NCBI RefSeq assembly: GCF_034190915.1
Contig: NW_026947484.1
Location: forward strand, 136,002,982-136,066,981
Reading direction: 5' to 3'
Length of the DNA: 64,000 nt
DNA from: Cavia porcellus
Lineage: Eukaryota > Chordata > Mammalia > Rodentia > Caviidae
In this document: one piece after another, positions 33,881 to 46,304 of the stretch
Layout of the letters: each line of letters begins with the position of its first letter
Numbering within the stretch: position 1 is the stretch's first letter
The notes under the pieces: generated by a model
Seen by the model: only the letters and a program-made list of their open reading frames with translations
Databases searched by the model: none
Told to the model about the DNA's origin: nothing
Position numbers and translations under genes: made by a program

Positions 33881-36850
33881 TGGCTGAATGAATATCACCT
33901 GCTAGCCTGTTCAAGAGTTCAAACCCTAGGGCTAGGTTCAATGTTCTCTACCTTCTAATCCTAGTCACACAATTTTAAATCTCCTAGATCTCAGGATAAG
34001 CTCTTAACTTGGTCCTAACCATTTTGCTCCCTTGAATATATCCAGGCATTGATTTCTCTGCACCCCACTTCAAACAGACACACTACTGGTCCATTTACTT
34101 AGTGTAGAGTCACACAGTACTTGGGATAAGCCAGTCACTGTGACAGCCTCAGCCCTCCACCTATGGGTACTCCGTCTCTCCTTTTCCTCTAGGTGATGAC
34201 AAACTGGCCTTCTCTTGGGAATCTTTCCCTGATCACTCAGGCCTGTGTGATCTTCCCCTGTCACTGATGACCCATATGTAGCATTTCATCATGATATTAT
34301 TAACCAGTAAGCATATTAAATAGGGTAGATTTTACAGAAAACAATCTTTAAACTGGACTAGTATACTTGTAGGGAACATCCAGCTGGAATGCTACAACAC
34401 AGGCTTGTCCCTGTGCACACAACTTATTTTCAGTGATAGAACTGTGTTCCAGGAGGAGAAATGGTAAAGGAAAGCGCATGCTCTTTGGAATCTCAATGAC
34501 CTTCTTTACAATCTCTGGCATATCCCTAAGGCCAACTTCAGCTGTCTTTTAAGATGTCTCTACTGTACAGTGGGCTTAGTAATCAGATAATGTTGGTTAT
34601 TAGAATTGCCTGTAAATTAAGCATACCAGTATCTGAGCATGGACAAGACAGTCCCCTATTTATAAGTGTATGTACTTTAAAATAGACTTTTACAAGTTTT
34701 TTTTTTAATCAGTCTTTTTTTTACTCTTGTTTTTTGGTTATATTAAGATTCTTCAGGTTGGATACATGATTTCTAACAAAGCATGCTTCATTGCTTTTAG
34801 TGTATTACATATATCTGTTGTAAAACATCTAACTGTATGCACAGATGTAACTTTTCAATTAGATTGTTCCTTGGTTAGTTTATTAGCTTTCCAAAGGAGA
34901 AAGTTTTTATTATTTTTCATTCATTTGCTAAGTATAATTTAAAGTAACTATTATGTGGGGAGATCTGTGATAGAAAATAATATGATATTTACACATTATT
35001 AAGGAAAAAGGTGCAAATTGCCACGATGCGGCAAAAAGATAAACACAAAAATTCAGAGTGCTTTGGAGATTCAAATGTGGAGAGAGATTATTCTGGCTGG
35101 AAGAACTAGGGAAGGCTTTGTGTAACAGGTGGCATTTGAGATAGATCTTGATACGCAGAAAGGATTTTAGTGAGTCATATTCCAAGGTTTGGGGAGAAGC
35201 TACGGGATGGAAAGAAGAGAGAAATATGCACATGCATGTGTGCAAAGCAGCCATGCTAAATGCTTGAGAAAACCCAGTTTTCTTCCCCAACTGAGTTTGA
35301 AATAAATAGCTTGGGGAGGCAGAATGGCAGAGAGCACTCACTAGCTTACGTTTATATTAACAGAGGCCAAGCTGCAAGACACAGCTTCAGGTGAAAGCCA
35401 ACCAGGCCTCAAAGGTTGTACTGACATCAATCTGAGCCTGAACCAGTTTCCAATGCCAGTCTTTCCAACTTTGGTACTTGGATTCTGGATAAACTGAGAT
35501 TCTTGGATAAAAATGAATAGTAAACAGCACTTAAGGATGAATTTATTATTTTAAAAATTTGTTTTGGACATTTCTCTCCCAGAAAAGCACTGCAGGAGAC
35601 ATAAAGTACACTATAGTTATTGCATGAAAAATCATTGAGGATCCTCAGATTCCATTGGGCTACTCAGCAGCATCACAACTTGATTTGGAAAGTTCTGACC
35701 TGCTTTGAAGATTCTAAGTTTTAAAATGAAAGAGAACTTTTTGCACAGTTCTGGAGTTCTGTGCCTGACTGCTTAATGGGGGTGGGGTGGCTTTCCTGTG
35801 AGGAATTTGGCTGCTTTAGTCTCCAGTACTTACCTTGGGAGTCCACTCAGGTGCAAATGATCTGCTCCAGCAAGGGGGACAATGGAGCCGGGTGGCGGGA
35901 AGCAGTAAAAATCAGCTACACTGAACATTTGGGTATCTTCTTAGGAGTGCCAAGTATGGGAGAGAGAATGGTGGCTAGAGGGGATAAGGTAGAAGCCTTG
36001 GTTGCTGGAGCAAGGGTTTCTTGGGATAAAAGTTCCTGACCAAGACTAGTTCAGAGTGAGCCCTTTTCAGCCCAACTACTCACAATACTCCTGTAACAAT
36101 CCTTGCAAACTCAGCATTTCAGTATCCATTGTGTCCACTGGAAAATTGTGTCACAGCAGCAACTTTGAGCCCCAGCTAGTTCCAGCATACTCGCCTGGAT
36201 TCCTAACCCTAACAGCACAAAACAACTAAGAAGACTGCACATATTCGCTCCGTTTTGAGTCACCCTCTGCTCCTTGCCTAACTAAGCATGGCAGGTTTCT
36301 ATGGTCCTCAGTAAAATCCTGCAAGTTGCATATTAGCATGCTGGCCATTCTTTAGACAGGAAAAGCAAAGCTCCAAAGGCACAGTACCTGGAGCTACCTG
36401 CCTTCAGAGTTGTGATCTTCCAGCTGTCCCTAGAGTCTATGGGTTAGGGGTCAGGGGCTAGCACCTGCTATTAGGCAGAAGCAGGGAGAAGCATGCCTGT
36501 AGGGATGTGAGGTTATATGATTACTTCCTGGCTACACAGGAGCTCAAATACGAGTGCTATATGGCTTAAGGTGTGGGTACATTTGAGTATTTGTGGGTCA
36601 GTTCTTGGCTTTGGGTGGCTGTGTGTGTATGAGTGAGTGGGTGGCCGTATGCATTGTGGGGCAGGGGGCACACATGTAAATATGTGAGTGGGGCCTCAAA
36701 GCACAAGGCCTTGAGCTTTGTGCCTAATTGTGAGTATGTTCCTCTAAGTTTCAGTTTCAGGGTGCAAGTCTGTTGGGGTACTGTGCGTGGTGGGGGTCAA
36801 TCGCTGGGCGTGGATTGTGCTTGTCTATGTTCAAATGTGTGTGTATGGAG
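33881..36850. other. Intergenic DNA upstream of VANGL1
   Basis: No gene or clear repeat was recognised. T-runs lie near 34.70-34.73 kb. From about 36.55 to 36.85 kb the sequence becomes rich in GT and GTGTG steps and leads into the CpG island. Distal promoter elements could lie here but none can be called. Confidence 0.5.
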
Positions 36851-36879
36851 GACGGTCGGTGCCCTATCCCGGGTGTCCA

Positions 36880-37680
36880 CTGTGACCGCGCACGCCCATT
36901 CCGCCCTCTGCTGCAGGTGGGCCGGCATGCGCGGGGGCCCGCAGCGCTCGCAGCTCTTGGCTCACGGCCGCGTCGGGCTCGCTGGGCTGGGCTGGGGCTG
37001 CAGGGCGGCGCCGGGACAGGAAGCGGAAAGCAGCAGTGCAGCGGCGGAGGCGGCAGCGGCGGCGGGGCGCTGCCTGTACGGGAGCCCAGCGCAGGCCGCA
37101 CAGCCCGGGCCCCCGGGAGCCGAGACCGCGGGCCGCGGAGCCCGCCGGCCGGCGCGAAGGTGAGTCCCACGGAAGCCTGTGCGTCGCGGGGCGGCCCCGC
37201 AGAACCCCGGCGGGAGCGTCCCCGAATCTGTGTGTCCCCGCACGCTCCTCCTGCACTCGCTCTGCGGGACTCAACGCTTCGCGGGCCTCCCGCCTCTGCC
37301 GGGGGCTCCTCCGGACCGCGCCCGGGTCGTGCTCGCCTGGACCCTTGTCCTCCCATCCCGCACGGGGCGCCCTTCTGTCCCAGCCGTGCGCCCTGGGCGC
37401 ACCCACTCTCTCGGGTCTTGGGGAGCCCTGCCCATAGGTCGGACGCCCCTTCTCTCCGGGCTGGCCCTGGGGTGCGCCCCTTGGGCGCGGCGGGTGGTAA
37501 CCAGGGAGTGGCCGAGCGTTGGTGGAGGCTCGGGGCTCCGATTGGCGGTGCAGGCGGTGGCCGGGCCGCCCTGCGCTCTTCGGGAGCCGTGCGCGCACCG
37601 CGCTGCCCACTCCGCCGCCGGGCTCCAGTGGTGCTAGCCAGTGCGGGGTCAGCGGGCCGGTGGCCAGGCACCGAGACAGA
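36880..37680 (+). promoter_or_regulatory. VANGL1: CpG island promoter of VANGL1
   Basis: This is the only strongly CpG-dense block in the window. It begins abruptly after GT-rich DNA and fades past 37.7 kb. It contains paired ETS-type cores (aggaagcggaaag at about 37019-37031), a GGC/GCA-rich tract (37041-37066) and a strong splice donor (37160). No TATA box is seen, so dispersed initiation is expected. It lies upstream of the VANGL1 coding exons on the same strand. The long open frames on both strands here (368 and 304 codons) come from GC richness and the shortage of stop codons. Confidence 0.85.
36910..37159 (+). other. VANGL1: VANGL1 exon 1, noncoding (5' UTR), start approximate
   Basis: The end is set by AAG|GTGAGT at 37157-37165, a near-consensus donor in the middle of the CpG island. 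The start is not visible in sequence and is placed at the island's core. The nearest downstream exon with an acceptor on this strand is exon 2 at about 45.9 kb, giving an intron of roughly 8.8 kb. Additional alternative first exons cannot be excluded. Confidence 0.6.
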
Positions 37681-38299
37681 GCTGGCCTGTGTTTCTCACC
37701 TCACTCTCAGAATTCAGGCGGCCCTGCTGGCCTGGGGGGAACGTCTGTTTGGGCATCTGGGAGCGCAACAGGCAGGTAGGAGTTTACTTTCAAAAGCCCC
37801 TGGGTGGAGCAGAGGCTGCGGCCAGTCTGCCCAAAGGGTCCTTGCTTTGGAAAATCTCACCGCGCCGGGGCAGCCTTAGCCACCGGCAGAGCCTCATTTC
37901 CTCCTGCAGTCTTTGAACTGCCCCCAAGCAACGCGCCCAGAGAAGTGTGAAGCTTTATAAAAAATTTAAAACGCGTCGGTGGTGGAGGCAAGAGTGGGGC
38001 GGAGCCGCGGCCTGGCGGCTCTGGGATGAGCTGGTGAGACCTGAAGAGGAGAAATTTGTTTTCATGCTTTCAAACCAGCCGTAATGTCCTCGTGGAGAAT
38101 GTGAGCTCCTTTCGCTGTTCTTGGGGGAAATGGTAAAACTCTTTATTATGATTGCGTGGCTGGCATGTGCATTCTATTAAAAGTTTTGAGGTTGGAAATG
38201 CGGGTATTCTTAGACGCTTAGCTAGCAGGCTGTTGAGAATCTGGTGTTTTCACTGACATGTTTGTAAATGTTACAGGGTTGCTGAAAAATATTATAATT

Positions 38300-38470
38300 T
38301 GTGTCACCAATCAACAATGCTAATTAGCATTCTCTTTCCAGTAGGTGGGTTGTTTGATTATACAGCTCCTAGGCTCTTTAGGTGAGATGGCAGAAACTGG
38401 CTGAATCCAGGGAGTCATAATTAGCCATTTTATGTAACCACTAATTAGAGTTTTTAGAGTGGAATTAAAT
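38300..38470. promoter_or_regulatory. Cluster of homeodomain-type sites in intron 1 (candidate)
   Basis: Three TAATTAG-type cores fall within about 130 bp. They are a perfect 14-bp palindrome ATGCTAATTAGCAT (38317-38330), cataattagcc near 38417 and actaattagag near 38440. Flanks are AT-rich and free of known repeats. ATGCTAAT is one base from the POU octamer. Enhancer function is inference only. Confidence 0.35.
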
Positions 38471-40339
38471 CAGTGTGATAAAGTTAGGGCTTTGATTTGT
38501 GGGAGGAAATTTTTATTCTCCAGTTCAAAGAAGTAACCCACTTCACCTATCTGCAAGTGAGTTCGTATCATTTCTACATGGATGAAAACACCCTTTGTGA
38601 AATTTTCACTGTTACTGTGTTGACAGTGTGACTTGGTTGCAATTTAATTTGCAAGTAAAATGAGAGAATAATTTTGAGAGTGGTATATTTATAAGGACTA
38701 TGTGCCAAGTGGTACATTTTTGTTGTTTTACATATTGAGCAATAGGATGAAACCATAAAGAAAATTTTAAGTTTCCTTACCCAACAACAATTCCATTCAT
38801 CTTTGTCTAAGATGGATTAATAAGTGTTGTGGGAGGGACGTATTCTCTCTACTTGATACATACAAAAACACAACCAGTTTGTTACTCTAGATTTCAGCTG
38901 CTATTTGAGTCCTTAACACTTTGGATTTTAATTGTGATCTCCAACTTTGGGCCATGGGCGCCTTCAGAGATAGAACTTTTTCAGGATTCAGATCATTTAT
39001 TTCTTTTGAACTCCTCACAGTATTTAACATACTGAACCAGTGAGTAGGAGTTGAAATTGCAAAACTGTTTGTGAGGTTATATGTGCTTTGGAGCATTTGT
39101 GATTGTTGCATACCCTCCTTTATGTAAATAAATGATTCTGGTGATTACATTGCTGTAAATTTTCTATAGTTAAGAACTGAAGTTCATAATTAGACTCAAT
39201 TCAAGTTGTCAAATACCAGATATGCAAACTTGGTTTCCTTAATTATGCATGATATTAATATTTTATTTACCTTATAGGCTTGTTCTGGGGATTAAGTGAG
39301 ATGTTATATGCAGATGATTTAGTTCAACACATAATAAGCAATTGATAATTGTAGCTAGACTGTTACTGCTATCATCTCTCTGAAAAGTGCACTAGCTGTG
39401 GCCGGGTGTCTAACTGTATGTGGCAGGTGATTTGTGCATGTGCTCTGCAGTTTCCTTAAGTTGGGCAAGAAGAGGTGGCGTGTGGCTGTGGTTGTCTGTC
39501 TCTGCCAGCAGTTGGAGCTTGCTGAAGCCTCAAGAAAAGTTGCCTGCATTTTCTGATTCAAGCTCTGTCCACTTGTGTCCTTTTGAGGTACACTTATTAA
39601 CAGAAGTCACTGGGCTCGTGGGATTCACTGAGAAGGTAGTGTTCATGAAATCTGTTACCCTGAAGCTTAAAAATCAAGCAGGGGACAAAGGATTGGCTTG
39701 ATTATCCACATTAGTCACTCATAGCTCTACAGAAATCTATATCCAGCTTCTGGAAGTGTTTTCTTTATTTTTTTTAGATGTAATTAATGACTCTAGCCAA
39801 GAGAAGTTATTCTGGGAAGGTGAGTTGAAATTAGTGACAACACAGATAAAATGAGGTGAGCATTTTCTTTTCTTGTGGTTAGTGGCCCACAATCATAGAT
39901 TTGTAAGAACTCAGATACCATGAAAGTATCACTGGACTTGTCATCAGTGCCATACGATCTACAGATCCTCACGTCACTGACTTGGGTGATGCTTTCTAGT
40001 TACAGTCTACAAGTCCGGCAAAATGTTTTGTGGGCCTGGTTATAATTCTCTGTGCCCTTCTTCTCAGTCCTGTTTACCTCCAGATAAACTCATGCAGTGT
40101 TCTCTACTCTCTCTGACATTCATTTCCAGACTGAAGAATGGTAAGTAGAGGCCTCCAGAGACTGAATGGATATGAATTTGTTAGTTAATAAAAGTTGTTA
40201 AAAACGGATTAGTGTAGACCAAAACAATATACACAGTGAAATGACAGCTGCCTGTAAGTCATGTGCCCTACAAAGGTATTCTTCCTAATTGAAAGCCTTT
40301 CACTTTTCTGAATTACTGAAGTAATGGCTGACAGTTGGG

Positions 40340-40560
40340 AGTGCTTACTTACTGTGTTAGGCAGTGTTCTAAATGATTTTTATGGATTATTTTGTTTAAT
40401 ACACACCACGATCTTAAAAGGTGGTAAGTGTAACTCTTACTACAGTAGGAAAACTGAGGTGCAGAGTGTTTAACAACTTGCCTTGGAGTCACACAGCTGA
40501 TAAGTTAGTGATGTCTGATTCCGTGTGCTCTTCCTCTCTAGGAGAAAAGTAGACTCTAAG
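40340..40560 (-). repeat. MIR SINE relic, minus strand
   Basis: Reads as the reverse complement of MIR: gttctaaatgatttttatgg, aggaaaactgaggtgcagagtg, cttgccttggagtcacacagc, and a terminal ccgtgtgctctt. Confidence 0.85.
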
Positions 40561-41439
40561 CAAAATTATTTATGTTGTCACTTTTCCCCTTGAGTGTCAT
40601 ATAGTTAAAAGGGAGAACTTAGAGAAGACTCTTACCTTCAAGATATAAATAATTCATGGAGTTATTCCTTTACAATTCTATGTATAATAAAAATCAAATA
40701 GAGCAATATACACAATATATATGGACACCTAGATTAGCCACTGCAGAGGGAGTGCAGTGGCTCTTTAAATGCTGTATGTGTCCCTGCACCCCCTGCATGT
40801 TTAACTTCCTCTCTTCCCAGTCAAGGCCCCTTAATTACTTAATAGCTATAGGCAGAGCTGTTGATGTTTTTGTAATTTCCTTTTGGTGACAATTAGCTTA
40901 TGTCTACCACTGTCATTACCATAACCTATCATTTCCCTCATGTGATTTTCTGAACACTATTTCCTTTTAAGTAGGAGTCAAGTGTATTTTATATGAGTGA
41001 ACATGACCTTAGGAGGAGATTCTGACACTGCTGACGTTCATTTTGCTTTTAATAAACCACAGTAAAGTAGGTTCTGTACAGCATTTTTGCCTAGGAATTT
41101 CAGATCTCAAGACACTGAGGTACCCAGTCCACCTATCTTAAGTGTTCCTCTTGCCAGTCATGTGATGGGGTTTGCTGAGCCTAGCCCCTGCTGATGGGCC
41201 CCACAACCCTTCTTGAGCAGTGTGCCTTGACTGTAGCAAGGGGATGGTGGGACAGTCAGGATGCCCTTGGGAAGGGCTAAAGAGGCTGTTGCTGTTTCTA
41301 TTTAGCACACCTACATTGTAAACTTCTGCTTGGTGAGCTGCCTTATGAGCCAGCAAGATGACTTCACTCTCAATATATCTGTGCAAGATTTCTTCCATGG
41401 CAAGCATATGCCTCACTGTCCTGAGCTCTGCTGCCAAAC

Positions 41440-41600
41440 ATTCATTTAGGAAACATTTACTGGATGCCAATTACTGTATGTTGTAGGAGCTGGAATGAAA
41501 GTAATGAAAGTGGCTCTTGCCCTCATGAAACCTATAGTGTGTTATAGGAACCAGACATTAAGTAATCACACAAGTACATACTTCACTGAAAATTAAGAAA
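41440..41600 (-). repeat. L2 LINE 3' end relic, minus strand
   Basis: Contains catttactggatgccaattac, gtaggagctggaatgaaag and tgccctcatgaaacctatag. This is the typical reverse-complement L2 3' end. Confidence 0.7.
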
Positions 41601-42739
41601 GGAAGAGTGCTAAGTGTTGGGAAAGCCTGATATAGGCTGCAGGATCAAAAGAGCCTCTTGAGAGAGGTAGTACTGCATTTAAATTGAGAGAAATTGGGCA
41701 AAGCAGGGTATCAGCAGATATACTGGCCTCTGCCAGGGCCCTGAGGCTGTAGAGACTCTGATACCTTAGAAGAACAGGCGTTGAGGCAGGACATCACACA
41801 TAAAATGGGAGATTCTGTATTTTATTCAGTACTCAGAAGGACACCATGGAAGGATGTTAAGCAGAGTGGTATCTGCATTGTAATTTAAAGATCTCTGTCT
41901 TTGCTGCCCATCCTGGTTCAAACACAGTATTGGTCATGTGAGAGATCAGAATGATAGAGAGGCAGGTTCTTAGCTCCATGTTTTCACATTTACGTGAAAC
42001 CAGCGCATTCAGGCCAGTGCAGTAGCCCATCAGCTTATTACTCAGGGAAGCTGACTTCTTTTCATAGTTTGTTGTCCTTCCTGATAAAGGAGTCTCTTCT
42101 GGCCTTGTCATGAGTTCTATTAATTCCTTGTGTATGCAGAGGAACTGGTCTCATAGGTACATAAAGTCCTTATAGTGATAAGCTTCAGGACATTTCCATA
42201 GGAGCTCTTACTTGTGCTCAAATCTTCTTTTAAAATGAGTTGTAGATTGTAGGAGTTTGCTTCCTTTGCTTCTCCTTTATTGTGACTCAGATAAGGATAA
42301 GTGTTGATAAGCATGATGCAAGTAGTATGATTTAGAAGAAGGGCTGGGCTCTGGCTCTGTGCAGCCTGGAATCCTTGAGGAGACTGGGAGGCTTTACTGT
42401 AGACTAGCCTGGGCTGCTGTGAGCTGACAAAATAACAGGAATACTGTATTCTGGGGACAGGTGGAACTTAGCGATGTTTGCATGTGTGGAATGAAGAAGG
42501 GAGAGTACTGAGAATGGCACAGGGTTGGCTTCATAGTGCAGAGTGATGGGAGAGGAAATTGTGGGCAGAGGAAATTGGCAAGCTGAGGCCAGGATGTGAG
42601 AAAGCAGCCGTGGAGGGGGTGATGGTCATCCCAAGTGGAGCAAGAGACGTCCTTTCTAGCAAGAAGTGTGCATCTGAGCTTTATTCTTCAGTATTGTGAA
42701 TCCACAAATGGGGAAGAATGGGGCATGTTTTAGAGATAC

Positions 42740-42823
42740 TTTTCTTTTTTTGGTACAGGGATTGAACTCATGACCTTGTGCTTGCCAAGTAGTCCCTTAT
42801 GCTACTGTTAAATTCCCGGCCCC
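42740..42823 (-). mobile_element. ID-like SINE 1 of a same-site pair, minus strand
   Basis: A T-rich tail, then ttggtacagggattgaactc, then cttatgctactgttaaat and cccggcccc: a reverse-complement ID unit. The flanking GGGGCATGTTTT at 42720-42731 is repeated directly after it at 42824-42835. Confidence 0.85.
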
Positions 42824-42835
42824 GGGGCATGTTTT

Positions 42836-42942
42836 TTTTTTTTTTTTTGTCTTTTTCCTTTTTATCGGTACCAGGGATGAACTCACGACTGCCTGCTTGC
42901 AAGGCAGGTGCTTATGCCGCTGAGCTAAATCCCCAGCCCCTC
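42836..42942 (-). mobile_element. ID-like SINE 2 of a same-site pair, minus strand
   Basis: A T-run, then gtctttttcctttttatcggt, accagggatgaactcacgac, cttatgccgctgagctaaat and ccccagcccc. It is better preserved than its neighbour. It sits between the second (42824-42835) and third (42943-42954) copies of GGGGCATGTTTT. Confidence 0.9.
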
Positions 42943-45900
42943 GGGGCATGTTTTGAATGCTAAGGGATAACAAGATGTGAAGACAAGGGAGGGCGTATTG
43001 GAGCAGAATGAATATACAGGTGCCAACATTAACACCTTTTGAGGACAGGCAGTGTCCTCTGTCATTGCCATACCCCTCACGTTGCTAATCACAGTCATGG
43101 CTGCTCAAATATAGATATAGGAATGAATCAGTGGGGGTAAGAAGGACTTAGAGGAGGATAAGGATATCATCTTTGTACCTGGCTCCAACTTAGAGAGATA
43201 AGGATGGAAGACTTGGTGACAACAGAGAGAGAGCCAGTGACAGCATGTACTGACAGCCCTTAGTTAAGTGTAGGCAGGAATTTTGGGAGAGAAACTGAGC
43301 ATGGGTGGTTGGTAGAGTTAGGAAAATCCTGCATCTAAAGAGCACTTGGGGTTTGTCATTTCTTGGCATCTAAATGAATGGCCAAGTTTTAATGAGGATG
43401 AGGAGTGATGGTCATTGGCAAAAAGGGGAGGGAATGAAAATTGGGTTATATATGCTCTGCTTTTAATCCTCACTACCACCTTAGGAAGAAACTATTAAAT
43501 GCTCTCATTTTACTGGGGGTTTGTGGTGGGAGGTAGGACAGAAGCTTAGAGACAAACCTAGACACAAAGTTTAGAGCATCTGCTTCATGGCATCACAGCT
43601 GGGAAGTGAAAAGACAGGATCACCTCTGGAGTGTAGGGCTTGGGCTGTCCCATGACACCTCTCATCATTTAGTGACAAATAGCAAGGGTTGGATGGAACA
43701 GGTATTCAAGAGTTTCATATTAGAAGGCACAAGCAAGTCTAGAGGTTACGGAGAGTCAGTTATGCATCTAGAAAAGGCAGGTCCATTTTGGGGGGGAAAG
43801 AGCAAACATTGGAACTGGCAGTCAGCAGAGCAAGGCCACGGGCTCCCAGGGAGAGTCTTGGTTTATACTGGCTGCACATCTTGGCTGTGCTTCCTAAAGT
43901 TGATGTCTGTCAGGTATGAAGCCGGTGAAAATGCAGCAAAGCCCAGAGCAGAGAGGAAGTGAGACTGGAAGGCTCTGAAAGCTCATTGAAATTGCTGGTG
44001 AAAATGGTGGGAGACAGAGAAGTGTGAAAAAAGATCCCCCGGCTCTCAAGTCTTTCTGGAAAGCGTTAAAAAACGCTTGCCTGTATGTTTGACATTTAAT
44101 CTTTAGAGTCACTCCCTCAGTATAGAATATCTTATTTCCTTTTCATGGGGTAGGAAACCTGAGGTCACACCAAGGTCTGACTGCCTTACTCAGTAGCAAC
44201 CTGGTAGGAAGTGGTGGGATGCAGGACCAGCCTGGTAGGGTGTGGAATTAGAGTGACCTCCCAGCTTATGGTGGGCCTACAGGTGAGCCTCCTGCTTACT
44301 GCCCTGATGCTTTCCGAGGTTTTCCATCAATAGGAGAAGGAGAACTTGGAGCTTTGGAGTAAGACTGGCCACCCACTGTCATTACCGGGTGCATGTGCTC
44401 ATGTGGTCATTGTAGTAGTCCTGACAGTCCCAGCCTGCAGGTGCAGGTTCGGTGAGGTTTAATCATTTGACAGAGGTCCCATAGCTCAGGAGCAAATGGA
44501 GTCTGTGATTGAAACCCCACTCTCGATACCATGTCTGCTTGTATCTTCACATCCACCCAGTGAGGTTGGTAACTGCTTTAACAAATGAGCAAACAGGCCC
44601 AAGAAGACCAGTGGCTTATCTCAGGTTGTGAGAAGCAGTGGCTTAACTAGGGCTGGAACCCAGGCTTCCTCATGGCTGACTTTGGACACCTGGGTGTGGG
44701 CTAAGGGAAGCTAGCCTTGGGTGACCAACCTTGGCAGTGAAAGAGTGTCACTTCCAGGCTGAAGTTCTAGGATCTGTGTTGGTGAGTGCTGCTTCAGCCT
44801 GATTGCCCAGGTGGTGCTTGCTGGGATCTGGGAACATGGGCTCCTCCCTGTGGGGCTGGGCTAAGGTATTTGCAACTTCTTTGTGTTTTCTTCACACTTA
44901 CCTCTCTGGGTCTGTTTGCAATTTAGCTTCTTGAGAGAAAGAACTGTAGTGGGTGGAGACCAGCACTGAGGTGAGGGGTGCGGGGAGACACAGCTTTAGA
45001 TGTTTTCTAAAAGTAAAGGATTAGCCTGTGTGGGAGCTTAGGAATGTACTTGGAAATGTTTCCAATTTATTTTTATTGCAAAGCAGTATCTAATGAAAGT
45101 GTGGGAAAGGACCCAAGAACCTTGCAACTAATAAATCACCTGCTTTCATTTTCTGATGTCCCCTTTGAATCCTTGTCCTTACAGAAGTTGTTTGATATAG
45201 AATGTAGGGGTAATGTTAATTCAGTATGTATCTGCAATCCAATTTTAAATTCATTCTATTATAAATATTCTTTCTAATTATCATTTCATATAGCTGCATG
45301 ATTTTTCTTTGGATGGATGAGTCATGTTTTCCCTTTGTTTCAAGGGCATCAAGAGTAGGTTTTTAAAAAATTATTATTACAGACAGTTGGGCAATAATTT
45401 TCTTGAAGATTTACTTCTCTAAGATACATTCTTCAGACTTTGGCTTCTTGGATTAAAAGGTTTTCTTTTTTACTTTTGATGATGATAAATTCCTTGAAAA
45501 GCACCTTCCCTGGGTATTATTTTTATACCAGAAAACTGGCCACGAAAGGACTGAGGGAGCTGAGCACTCGGGGTTGTTGCAGAAGCCAAAAATGGTGAGG
45601 AAGGTGACTCTGCGCAGGAAATGGACCGGCGCCCAGCTCTCTCCCACTGCCCATCTTCTTCCTGCTGTGATGGGGTTCAGCTTGCTCAGCACTCAGCCTT
45701 TCTCCCACGTACCTGGGAAGCCTGTTCCTGCTTGCGCTGAGCATTTACAGACCAGTGCTTCGCCCAACCTCCCCTCCTTCCATAATAACGACCCGAAGAG
45801 GAGGAGGCTGCTTTTGAGAGACTGCTGCTATCTGCCTTGTTAACACTAGCTTTGAAGATTGAGCTCTCTTTTTTCCCTTTTTCCCAGAATTGTTCCTGTT

Positions 45901-45957
45901 GATGAGTAAGTCCTCTTCCAATTCAGACTCCTTGAGGCTTTAGAAGCTCTTAGGTGA

Positions 45958-46101
<144 letters not shown>

Positions 46102-46258
46102 TGATTGTTGTGCTTTGCATTTGCGAAATCTGCAGGTTGGTGGGGCCTTTAAGACTCAGTTTGCAAACAGCCACTTGCAGAGCCGTTGATGTTAGCAGTT
46201 CCGCCCACAGAAGCCTGAGCTGTGAGAGTGGGTGACTTGGATTTGGAGTAACTATATC

Positions 46259-46304
46259 CTCAATTTACATTTTATAGCCACCTCAATTTACATTTTATAG
46301 CCAC
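46259..46304. repeat. 23-bp unit repeated twice in tandem
   Basis: A 23-bp unit beginning ctcaatttac and ending tagccac occurs at 46259-46281 and again, identical, at 46282-46304. A perfect repeat of this kind usually reflects a recent slippage or duplication event. Confidence 0.95.

Noticed and set aside
36757..37879. Long frames on both strands in the CpG island (368, 304, 248 and 176 codons)
   Set aside because: They overlap each other on opposite strands, are rich in G, A, P and R, contain no domain and cross the exon 1 donor. GC-rich DNA has few stop codons, so these are expected by chance.
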